Shown one piece after another: positions 27,139-36,500 of a stretch of 64,000 nucleotides of DNA. The notes beneath the pieces were generated by a model. The model saw only the letters and a list, made by a program, of their open reading frames with translations. It was not told the DNA's origin and did no database searches. The stretch comes from Sorangium cellulosum. GTDB taxonomy: Bacteria; Myxococcota_A; Polyangia; Polyangiales; Polyangiaceae. Where the stretch lies: the NCBI RefSeq assembly GCF_004135735.1, contig NZ_CP012670.1, forward strand, positions 868,001 to 932,000. Reading direction: 5' to 3'. Made by a program: the position numbers and the translations under genes. The first letter of the stretch is position 1. Every line of letters begins with the position of its first letter.

Positions 27139-27434
27139 GCTCCCCGATCCGATGCGGACGCTGCGAGCTCCTCCGCATGCGCCGCCACGCTCGTTCGGCC
27201 TGCGAGAGGCCGGGATGCCCCGACATCCGCTCTCCTTACTAGCAGGGCTTGTCGTCCTTGGATCGCCTCTTCTACGCGCCCTCCTCAAATCGGCGACCTC
27301 CTCCGGGGCGCCGCGGGCCCCTGGCGGACGGACGCTGACCGAGCGCGCCGGGGCGGCTCAGCGCGGCGGCGAGGCGTCGCCCCGTCATCGTGGCTCGCCA
27401 AGCGTCCGCCACTTGTGGTAACGCGCTGCCGCCC

Positions 27435-28028
27435 ATGCAGCGGTCGACGGCGCTCATTTATACGCTCTTCTTCGCGGGCGCGGTTGCGTTCGTCATCGCG
27501 AACAGCGGCCCGAAGGCGCGCGGGACGGTCAGCGCGCCCGCGGACGCCGGCGTCGACGCCGAGGCCGACGCGGGCGCGCCGGCGGCGGCGCTGGCCGACG
27601 CCGACGCCGGGAGCGACGGCGGCGGAGGGGCCCCGGAGGAGAGCGACCCGGGGCAGGCGGCGCGAACCGACGCGGGCGTGACGCTCCTCTCCGGCGAGGC
27701 GCCGCCCGGGCTGCCCGCCGAGGCGCCGAAGAAGGTGCGCTTCGGCGTGGTGCTCGTGCAGTACCGCGGCGCGCAGGGGGCGCCGACGACCGCGCGAACC
27801 AAGGAGGCCGCGCTGGAGCTCGCCGAGGAGCTCGCCGAGCTGGCCAAGACGGACTTCAAGGCCGCCGTCAACAAGGGCGACAAGGGCTCGACCGACGACC
27901 TCGGCTACATCCCGCGGGGCGTGCTCGAGCCGGCGCCGGAGTACGAGCTCTTCAGCCTCCCGAAGGGGGGCGTGAGCGGCCCGGTCGATACGCCGCGCGG
28001 CTTTTGGATCACGCGCCGGATCGAGTAA
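27435..28028 (+). CDS. Membrane-anchored parvulin-like peptidyl-prolyl isomerase
   Basis: 197 aa from an ATG at 27435. An N-terminal hydrophobic helix (ALIYTLFFAGAVAFVIANSG) anchors the protein in the inner membrane and is followed by a 60-residue Ala/Asp-rich linker. The C-terminal 100 residues match the PpiC/SurA rotamase domain: VRFGVVLVQYRG, the helix KEAALELAEELAELAKTDF, DDLGYIPRGVLEPAPEYELFSL, KGGVSGPVDTPRGFWI. It would isomerise Xaa-Pro bonds in the periplasm during envelope protein folding. The family's usual initial HILV is replaced by GVVLVQ, so activity is plausible but not certain. No N-terminal chaperone domain, unlike SurA. Confidence 0.8.
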   Translation: MQRSTALIYTLFFAGAVAFVIANSGPKARGTVSAPADAGVDAEADAGAPAAALADADAGSDGGGGAPEESDPGQAARTDAGVTLLSGEAPPGLPAEAPKKVRFGVVLVQYRGAQGAPTTARTKEAALELAEELAELAKTDFKAAVNKGDKGSTDDLGYIPRGVLEPAPEYELFSLPKGGVSGPVDTPRGFWITRRIE

Positions 28029-28184
28029 GGAAGGCGCACTGCACCCGGCGCGCCGCCGCGGGCGCAACGCGCCGTACGCAACGGGCGCAGCCGACGCAAC
28101 CCGCGTCATCGAACGTAGTTGAACGCAAGCCGAACGTAGGCTGAACCCAGGCCGAACGTGACGCAGAAGAGTGGAGAACCCCGT

Positions 28185-28481
28185 ATGGCGACGATCGACA
28201 TCCGCCGGCAGCACTCGCTCGACAAGGAAGAGGCCAAGAAGCGCGCGGAGCAGCTCGCGCAGGGCATGGAAGACAAGCTCGGCATCACCTGGCGGTGGGA
28301 CGGCGATCTCATCCGCTTCGAGGCCCCGGGCGGCGCCGCGAAGGGGACGAAGGGCGTCGTGCGCGTCGAGGCGTCGGCGGTCCAGGTGGAGATCGATCTC
28401 CCGTTCCTGCTGAAGGCGATGAAGGGCATGGTCGAGTCGAAGGTCAACGACAAGCTCGACTCCGTGCTCGGCAAGGCCTGA
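28185..28481 (+). CDS. Polyhydroxyalkanoic-acid-system family small protein
   Basis: 98 aa from an ATG at 28185 (MATIDIRRQHSL). DKEEAKKRAEQLAQGMEDKL, ITWRWDGDLIRFEAPGGA, KGVVRVEASAVQVEIDLPFLL and the C-terminal MVESKVNDKLDSVLGKA follow the full length of the PHA_gran_rgn family (PF09650 type), small proteins often encoded near PHA synthesis genes. No PHA gene is present here, so a granule role is not shown by context. Upstream at 28108-28160 a GAACGT motif recurs several times, possibly regulatory. Confidence 0.8.
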   Translation: MATIDIRRQHSLDKEEAKKRAEQLAQGMEDKLGITWRWDGDLIRFEAPGGAAKGTKGVVRVEASAVQVEIDLPFLLKAMKGMVESKVNDKLDSVLGKA

Positions 28482-28751
28482 CCCGCCCGCCGGGCTCAGC
28501 TCGCCGGCTCGTCCTCGCCACGCGAGCCCCTCGCCCGCGCGCACCGCGGCGCGGGGGGGCGCGCCCCCCCCGCGCGCCGCATGAAGGATCGCCGCGCGGG
28601 ACGATCCTCCGCGCGCGGCGCTGCTCGCGCTCGCCCCGGGCGCTCCTCCATGCCCGGCGCGCTTTACTCGGCGCGCTTCGGTTCGCTACTCTCCGCCATC
28701 GTCATGCGTTGCGCACAAATGGGACCCCCTTCGGAGGCGTAGCGAAGCGAG

Positions 28752-31700
28752 ATGACGGTTCAGGCACCCGAGGGTCAGGTGGAGAGCATGACGGCCCTGA
28801 TCGCGCGTCTCCGCGCGGAGCAGGCAGAGCAACCGGAACGACAGCTCCAGGCGCTCTTGCTGCACGAGCTCGGCGCGCTCGAGGAGGCGCTGGGCGAGGA
28901 GCCCACCGCGGCGCGCGACTACCTCGCCGCGTTCAACGCGGATCCCCAGTTCAGGGAGCCGCTCGAGGCGCTCGTCCGCATCCTCACGCGGCGCAAGTCG
29001 ATCAAGAACCTGGGCAAGCTGCTCGACGCGCTCACGCGCGCCGCGGCCACGCCCGAGGAGCGGGCGCGCGCGTTCTGGGAGCGCGCGGCGTACCTCCAGG
29101 ACCACGAGCAGGACCTCGCGGCGGCCAAGGAGGCCCTCGAGGAGGCGGCGCTCAGCAACCCGGAGGACGCGACGCCGTGGCTCGAGCTCGAGCTCATCGC
29201 GGCCAAGGAGGGCGACCTCGCCGGCCGGATGCGCGCGCTCGAGGCCCGCGCGGAGCTCGCGACCGACGCGACGTGGAAGGGGCTGCTCTTCATCGAGCTC
29301 GCCGAGCTCGCGGCGGCGACCGACAGCGTCGAGCGCGCCTACGAGCTGCTCGACGCCGCGGCGGCGCTGGAGGGCCGGGCGCGCTTCAAGTCGCAGCTCG
29401 CCCTCGAGGCCATCGCCAGCCGCGAGCAGGACCTCGGGGCGCTCGCGCGCGCCCTCGAGGGGCAGGCCGAGCTCATCGCCGACGCCCTGGACGACGAGGC
29501 GAGCGGCGACGCGAACGGCGTCCCCCGGATCCTGCGCAAGCCCGAGCACGCGGCCGACGCGTGGCTGCGCGCGGCCGAGCTGACCCAGCGGGCCGGCACG
29601 GGCGGCTTCGCGTCGCTGCTCGAGCGGGCCGCGGAGCGGCTGCCCGGGTCGGCGCTGCTCGCGCGGGCGCGCATCGCCGCGCTCGAGGCCGCCGGCGAGG
29701 CCGAGGCCGCCGCGAGCCTGGCCCGGCAGGAGATCGAGCGCGGCGCCAGCGGGCCCGGCGCGGCGGCGCTGTGGCTGCGCGTCGCCGAGGCGGCCGCGCT
29801 CGCGAGCGATCGCGAGGCCGCGCTCGCGGCGCTCAGGAGCGCGCTCGCGGCCGATCCGCAGTGCATCCCGGCGCGCGCGCTGGAGATCGACCTGCTCGGC
29901 GACGGGCAGGACCCGGCCGCCTTCGCGGCGTCGCTCGAGGCGACCGCGGCGTCGTACGGCAGCGACGAGGCGAGGGGGCGCGCGCTGCTCCTCGCGGCCT
30001 ACGTCTGGGCGGTGCGGACGGACGACGTCGGCGCGGCGAAGGCGGCGCTGTCGCAGGCGGGCATGGCCGGCGTCAACCCGGGCGTGCTCGCGCGGTTCGG
30101 CCGGTCGTTCGCGGCGCTCCGCGGCGACGCGGCCTGGTACGAGGAGTCGACGAAGCGGCTGCTCTCGACCGGCGCCGACGCGGGCGAGAAGGCGAGCCTG
30201 TGGTTCGAGATCGGCCGGGGCCGCCTCCTCCGGGGCGACGCGGACGGCGCCGAGCGCGCCTTCGCCGAGCTCGCCGGCGCCGGCGCGGAGGACGGCGGCG
30301 CCGCGCCGAACGCGTGGCTCGGCCGGGCGCTCGGCGCGTTCGCGGTCGATCTCGTCCGGAGCCGGCGCGAGCGCGCCGATGAGCCCGGCGCTTCCGGCCC
30401 CAGGCGCTCGCCGATGGTCATCGAGGCGCTCGCGGAGGTCGAGGGGGAGGAGACCGCGCGCGGGCTCTGGCTCGTCGCGGCCCTGCGCAGCGCGCGGGGC
30501 GGCGATCTGGATCGCGCGCGGACCCGGCTCCGCGCGCTCTTCGAGCGGTCCGCGGCGGACGAGGTCGTCGCGGTGTTCCTGGCGGAGCTCGACCGGCGCG
30601 CCGGCAACCCCGCCGCCGCGGCCGCGACGCTCTCGGCCTGCGCCGCGGCGACCGACGACGACGCCCTCTCGGCGGCGCTGCACCTCGAGGCGGCCATCCT
30701 GCTCTTCCGCGCCGGCGAGCGCGCGCGCGCCGTCGACGAGCTCGAGGCGGCGCGCGGCAAGGCCCCGCGCGCGGGCGCGACGGCGCTCACCTGGGCCCTC
30801 CGGGGCCACGAGGCCGACGACCTCCACGGCCGGCGCCGCGCGCTCGAGGTGGCGGGCGAGGCGGGCGAGAGCCCCGCGGCGCTCGCGCTCTCGCGGTTCG
30901 GCCTCGAGGCCGGCGCGGCCGAGGGCGGCGACGCGGACGAGGCGCTCGCGATGCTCGAGGCCCTGGAGTCGCAGGCGAGCGACGATCTCGCGCTCGCGGC
31001 CGCGCTCGGGCGGCTCCTCTTCCAGCCGGCCCTCGAGCAGCGGGACGCCGTGGAGCGCGCGCTCGACTTCATCGAGGAGCGGGGCGACGGGGCCGCGTCC
31101 ATCGCGCACGCCGAGCGCTTCCGCCTCGCGCGCGCCCTGGACCAGGACCGCGCGCTCACCGCGGCGCGCGCCGCGGCGTGGGCGGAGGCCGATCCGAGCC
31201 TCCACGCCGACCTCGAGTGGCTCGGCGCGGCGCTCGGCGTCGAGGATCGCGAGGCGGAGGTCGCCGCGCGGAGCGCCGTGGCGCGGCACCTCGAGGGCGA
31301 GGCTCGCGCCGCGATGGAGGCCTCGGCCGCGATCGTCGGCGCGCTCGACCAGCCGAACCTGCCGCGGCCGTTCCTCTCGGGCGAGCACGCGCCCGCGCAG
31401 CTCGCGAACCTGGAGCTCGCGCTGCCCGGCTGCGATCCGCGCCGGCGCGCCGCGGCCCTGCTCGGCCTCGGCGACGTGCTCGGCGAGGACGCGCAGCTCA
31501 TCGCGCTCGGGCTCGCGGGCTGGTCGGACTTCGCGGCCGGCGATCACGAGCGGGCGCTCGCCGCGTTCCGCGCGGTGGTCGAGCGGCGGCCCGACGACAT
31601 CGCCGCGTGGGAGGGGGTCCGCGCGGCCTCGGAGGCGCTCCGCGACCCGGTGTCGACGGCGCTCGCCTCGGCGCAGCTCGGGGCGCTCTGCAAGGACGAC

Positions 31701-33527
31701 GCGCGCGGCGCGGAGCTCTGGGAGGGCGCGGGCCTGCTGCTGCTCGAGCACACCGAGGCCCACGACGACGCGGAGATCGCCTTCGATCGCGCCTTCGCGC
31801 GCGACGCGCGGCGCGGCGTCGCCTTCGACCGGCTGTTCCGCCGGATCCGCGCGCGCAACGAGGACGATCGGCTGCTCGACATCATCGAGCGGCGGCTCGG
31901 CGTGGCCGACGACGACCTCGAGATCTGCAAGCTGTTCTGGGAGCGCGCGCGCGTGCTCCGCAAGAAGGGCAAGCTCGACGAGGCGCTCGCCGCGCTCGAG
32001 AACGTGACGCTGCTCGAGCCGGACCACATCGGCGCGCTGGCGCTCTCGGCCGACATCTCGAGGGCGAAGGGCGATCTCGGCCAGGCGGCGGCCTTCTACG
32101 CCGAGCTCTCGCGGGTCGCGAAGGCCCCGGCGGAGCAGCGGCTGATGTCGGGGATCACCGCGGTCGACGTGTACGAGAAGCGGGGCGAGCACGACCGGGC
32201 GCTCGACGTGCTGGTCGGCCTCCACCGGGCCGGGCTGTCGACGCTCCCGGTCCGCGAGCGCCTCGTCCGGGTCGCCGCCCGGGTCGGCTCCTGGGAGGAG
32301 GCCACGCGCCTGCTCGAGGAGCTCATGGTCGAGCGCGACACCGCCGAGGGGCGGAGCGAGGCGGCGCGGCTCGCGATGGCCATCTACCGGGACCAGCTCC
32401 GCGCCCCGCTCCGCGCGGAGCGGGCGGTGGCGAGGCTCCTCGAGGAGGTGCCGGACGACGGCGAGGCGATCGATCTCGTGCTCACGACGGGCTACGAGCC
32501 GGCGTTCCGCACCCGCGTGCTCGGCCGCGCCAAGGCGACCTTGATCCAGGCGCTCGCGGCGGACCCGTGCGACGCGGACCGGGTCGGGCTGCTCGCGAAG
32601 ATCGCCGGCGCGGGGCAGGACGCGGCGCTCCGGCAGGCCACGCTGGGCGCGCTCGTCGCGCTCGGCAGGATCGACGAGGGCATCTCCGCGGAGCTCAGGA
32701 AGATCGACGCCCGCGTCCCGGCGCGGCCGCAGATCGCCCTCGACGCCACGGCCATGGCCGAGATCGCCGATCCGCTCGACACCGGGCCCGTCGGCGAGCT
32801 GTTCGCCAGGATGGCCGAGACGATCTCGATGGCGCTCGGCCCCTCGCTCGTGTCGCTCGGCGTGGGCAAGCGGGACCGCATCGACTCCCGCGGCGGCCAC
32901 CCGCTGCGCGTGGCCGTCGCCGAGTGGATGGGCGCGCTCAGCTTCGAGACGGACTTCGAGCTCTACGTCGGCGGCCCGAACCCGCGCGGGGCGACGGGCG
33001 TCTACGGTCAGCTGCCGGCGCTCGTGCTCGGCCCCGAGATCACGACGCCGCTCGACGCCGCCGCGCGCTCGGCGATCGCGCGCGAGGCGTTCGCCCTGCG
33101 CCGGGGCATCACGTCGCTCAGGACGCGCGACGACAACACCGTCGCCTCGCTCGTCGCGGCGTCCTGCATCGAGGCGGGCCTCTCGGTCCCGCAGCCCCCG
33201 TACGCGGTGTACGGCGAGGTCGCGCGCGCCATCCACAAGGAGATGTCGCGCGCGACCCGCAAGGCCATCGCGGACGTGTGCCAGCGCATCGTCGCGAGCC
33301 AGCAGGATCCGCGCCGCTGGGCGCAGGCCGCGCGCAGGAGCATCGACCGCATGGCCGTCATCGCCGCCGGCGACGTCTCCCTGGTCCTCTCGGACATCCT
33401 GAGCACGCCGCGCGACCAGCTAGGAGGCGTCGTCGCCGAGAGCGAGCGGGCGCGCCAGCTGATCGCGTTCGTCCTTTCCCAGAGCTACCTCGAGCTTCGC
33501 CGGAAGCTCGGGATGGGGGTCCGGTGA
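28752..33527 (+). CDS. Giant TPR protein A
   Basis: 1591 aa from an ATG at 28752. Almost the whole length is Ala/Glu/Leu-rich helical hairpins spaced about 35 residues apart (for example ELGALEEALGEEPTAARDYLAAFNADP and ALAALENVTLLEPDHIGALALSADI), i.e. TPRs with no signal peptide or membrane segment. The last ~270 residues form a separate domain (GPVGELFARMAETISMALGP, LYVGGPNPRGATGVYGQ, LVLGPEITTPLDAAARSAIAREA, CIEAGLSVPQPP, RMAVIAAGDVSLVLSDIL), a pattern that recurs at the end of the next protein. The stop overlaps the next start by four bases (GTGA), so the two are translated together, probably as a complex. No known family matches the C-terminal domain. Confidence 0.7.
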   Translation: MTVQAPEGQVESMTALIARLRAEQAEQPERQLQALLLHELGALEEALGEEPTAARDYLAAFNADPQFREPLEALVRILTRRKSIKNLGKLLDALTRAAATPEERARAFWERAAYLQDHEQDLAAAKEALEEAALSNPEDATPWLELELIAAKEGDLAGRMRALEARAELATDATWKGLLFIELAELAAATDSVERAYELLDAAAALEGRARFKSQLALEAIASREQDLGALARALEGQAELIADALDDEASGDANGVPRILRKPEHAADAWLRAAELTQRAGTGGFASLLERAAERLPGSALLARARIAALEAAGEAEAAASLARQEIERGASGPGAAALWLRVAEAAALASDREAALAALRSALAADPQCIPARALEIDLLGDGQDPAAFAASLEATAASYGSDEARGRALLLAAYVWAVRTDDVGAAKAALSQAGMAGVNPGVLARFGRSFAALRGDAAWYEESTKRLLSTGADAGEKASLWFEIGRGRLLRGDADGAERAFAELAGAGAEDGGAAPNAWLGRALGAFAVDLVRSRRERADEPGASGPRRSPMVIEALAEVEGEETARGLWLVAALRSARGGDLDRARTRLRALFERSAADEVVAVFLAELDRRAGNPAAAAATLSACAAATDDDALSAALHLEAAILLFRAGERARAVDELEAARGKAPRAGATALTWALRGHEADDLHGRRRALEVAGEAGESPAALALSRFGLEAGAAEGGDADEALAMLEALESQASDDLALAAALGRLLFQPALEQRDAVERALDFIEERGDGAASIAHAERFRLARALDQDRALTAARAAAWAEADPSLHADLEWLGAALGVEDREAEVAARSAVARHLEGEARAAMEASAAIVGALDQPNLPRPFLSGEHAPAQLANLELALPGCDPRRRAAALLGLGDVLGEDAQLIALGLAGWSDFAAGDHERALAAFRAVVERRPDDIAAWEGVRAASEALRDPVSTALASAQLGALCKDDARGAELWEGAGLLLLEHTEAHDDAEIAFDRAFARDARRGVAFDRLFRRIRARNEDDRLLDIIERRLGVADDDLEICKLFWERARVLRKKGKLDEALAALENVTLLEPDHIGALALSADISRAKGDLGQAAAFYAELSRVAKAPAEQRLMSGITAVDVYEKRGEHDRALDVLVGLHRAGLSTLPVRERLVRVAARVGSWEEATRLLEELMVERDTAEGRSEAARLAMAIYRDQLRAPLRAERAVARLLEEVPDDGEAIDLVLTTGYEPAFRTRVLGRAKATLIQALAADPCDADRVGLLAKIAGAGQDAALRQATLGALVALGRIDEGISAELRKIDARVPARPQIALDATAMAEIADPLDTGPVGELFARMAETISMALGPSLVSLGVGKRDRIDSRGGHPLRVAVAEWMGALSFETDFELYVGGPNPRGATGVYGQLPALVLGPEITTPLDAAARSAIAREAFALRRGITSLRTRDDNTVASLVAASCIEAGLSVPQPPYAVYGEVARAIHKEMSRATRKAIADVCQRIVASQQDPRRWAQAARRSIDRMAVIAAGDVSLVLSDILSTPRDQLGGVVAESERARQLIAFVLSQSYLELRRKLGMGVR

Positions 33528-36500
33528 GCAAGAATCCGCAATCCAAGAGCTCTCCTGGCGGCGACGAGGGCACCCCGTCGCAGGAGAAGATCACGGTCCC
33601 GCCGCCGGCGATGTACGGCGCGGCGGTCTCGGACGCCGACGTCGAGGAGGCCACGCTCCTCGCCAAGATCCCCGAAGAGCTCATCCAGTCGATCCGCGCC
33701 GAGGAAGGGGAGCGCGCCGGCGAGGGCGGCCTGAAGCAGCTGTTCTCCCGCGAGCCGATCCCGGCGCCCCCCCGGTCGGCGCCGAGCGCCGGGCAGGGCG
33801 ACGCGCTGCTCGACATGCTGTTCGAGGACCCGCGCCCCGACGTCGACGCGGACGACGGTGTCGTGACCTCGGCGCCCGCGCTGCCCGGCGCGCGCCGGAC
33901 GACCACGGGGGTGGGGCCCCTCACGCCGCCGCGTCCGCCGTCGCTGCCCCGGCCCGCGATCCCGCCCCGCTCGGGCAGGCCGGGCGACGCCGCGACGCCG
34001 CGCGGGGCCGAGCCCTCGGCGGGCGATCGGACGCCGAGGATCCCGCCGCAGGCCGCGTCCGCGCGGCCTGGCGGGCCGCGGCCCGAGCCCCGCGGCGCCT
34101 CGACGCGGCCGCCGGCGCCGCCCACGAGCCCGCCGGCCGCGAACCCCGACGACGCGGTCGAGCTGGGCGACCGCGCGACGCCCATCCCCGACGGCGGCGA
34201 CTCGCCGTTCGAGTTCGCGCCGCCCAGCGAGGTCGGCGGCGGGCTCTCGGAGCCGCCGGGCCTCCACGGCGAGGGGGCGGCGCGCTTCGACGACGAGGAC
34301 ACCACGGGCTTCGACGACGAGGAGACGAAGGCCCTGGACGACGAGGGGCCGAGCACCCGGCCGTTCGCCGGCGACGCGCCCGCCGCCGATCTCTGGAATC
34401 GGGCCGCGGCCGACAGCGATCCCGGCGAGCTCGTGGACGAGTCCAGCCTGCTCGACGAGGACGATCTCGCGCAGACGCGCGTCGCGAGCACGAGGCCGGC
34501 GGCCCCCGCGCCGCTCGCGCCGCCTCGCGCGACCCCGGTGCCGCACTCGTCGCCGCGAGCGAGCGCCCCGCCGCACTCGTCGCCGCGAGCGAGCGCCCCG
34601 CCGTACTCGTCGCCGCGAGCGAGCGCCCCGCCGTACTCGTCGCCGCGAGCGAGCGCCGTGCCGCACTCGTCGCCGCGAGCGAGCGCCCCGCCGTACTCGT
34701 CGCCGCGCGCGAGCGCCCCGCCGCTCTCGTCGCCCAGCGGGGCCCCCTCCCGCCGCGAAGGCGAGAGCCTCCCGCCGCTGCCGTCGATCCCGCCGCCCGC
34801 GTCCGTGTTCGACAGCGAGCAGGACGCGAGCGCGATCCTCGTCCAGTCGCAGCAGCGCGACGCGTGGGCGGCGCGCGCCTCGTGGCTCCGCGCCGAGGCG
34901 GAGCTCATCGAGGACCCGGCCGCGCGCGCCCGCGCGCTCCTTCCCGTCGCCGAGCTCTACGTGATGGCCGGAGAGGACGCGACCGCCCGCGCCGTCGCCG
35001 CCGAGGCGCGCGAGCTCTGCCCGAACCTGATCTTCGCGCACCGGCAGCTCCGCGGGCTCCTGATGCGCGAGGGGGACCTGCCCGCCGCGCTCGACGCGCT
35101 GGAGGCCGAGACCCGCGTCCTCGGCGCGCCGGCCGCGCGCTGCCACAACCTGGTGCTCGGCGCCGAGATCGCCCGCGTCTCGCTCGAGGATCCCGACGGC
35201 GCGCACAAGCGCATGGAGCTCGCGGCCCGGACGCACCCCGCCGACCCTCGGCCGCACGTCCAGCGCTTCTGCGACGCCCTCGCGGCGCCCGACGCGGACG
35301 CGACGGCCTCCGCGGCGCTCGCGCGGTTCCGCCTCCCGGACGCGCCCGAGCTCGCGCCGCTCGCCGCGGCGTGCGCCCAGGTGGCCGCGCACCGGGGCGC
35401 GCCGCGCCGCGGGCGCGCGCCGGCCACGCCGTACGAGGCGCTGCTCCGCGCCCGCGCCCAGCTCCGCGCCGGTGACCTGGCCGGGTGCCTCGCGGGCCTC
35501 GAGCCGCTCCGCGACACCACGCTCGCGCCCGCGGCCGCGTGGCTCATCGCCGCGCTGGGCGCCGCGCGCAAGGAGACCCGCCAGGCGGCGCTCGACGCGC
35601 TCCGCAGCGCCGCGTCCGGCTCGCACGGCGGGCAGGCGCGCCGCGCCCTCGCGGCGCAGGCGATCGAGCTCGGCGACGCCGCCGCCGCCCGCGCCGCCAC
35701 GCTCGAGGCCGACGGGGCCGACGGCGCCGACGAGGCGTTCTCGCCGGCCGATCGCGTCGTCCTCGCGGCGCTCGCCGGCGGCTCCCCGGACGAGGTCGAG
35801 CCCTGGCTCGCCGCCCTCGACGACGATCCGGACTTCGCCCCGCTCTGCGCCGCGGCGAGCGCCGCCCTGAGCGACCCCGTCGCGGCGAGCGGCGCGAGCG
35901 ACGGGGAGCCGTCCGGCGGGGCGCGCGCGCAGCGATCCGTGCGCACCCCCGGGGGCCCGGCCGCCCGCGCGGCCGCGGGGCTCGGCCGCGCGCTCTCGCG
36001 CGAGGCCCTCGCCGCCGAGGGTGGCGTCGACGCGAGCGACGCCTTCGCCCGCGCGGTGCTCGCCTACGGCGACACCGCGCCCGAGAGCCCGATCTTCCGG
36101 GCCCTCGCGCTCGAGCTCGATCTCGACGGCGACCAGGGCGCCCGCGTCGCCCGGGCCGTGGCGGCGCTCCGCGAGGTCGCGTCCGAGCGCGACAGCGCGC
36201 TCGCCGCCGCCGTCATCGCGGAGATCGCGGGCGACCAGCGGGCGGCGATGAGCGACCTCGATCGCGCCCGCGCCGCGGATCCGCAGCACGAGGGCGCCGC
36301 GCGCGCCCGCGCCGCCCAGGAGAGCGGCGTAGGCGCCGCCCGCATCCTCGCGGAGCACGCGCTCACGCTCGAGGAGGGGCCGCGCGCCGCGGTGCTCGTC
36401 ACCGAGGCCGCGATCCGCCTGCTCGACGGCGGCGACGGCGAGGAGGGAGAGCGCCTGCTCGCGCGCGCCGCGCAGATCGATCCGAAGCTCCCGGTCGCGC

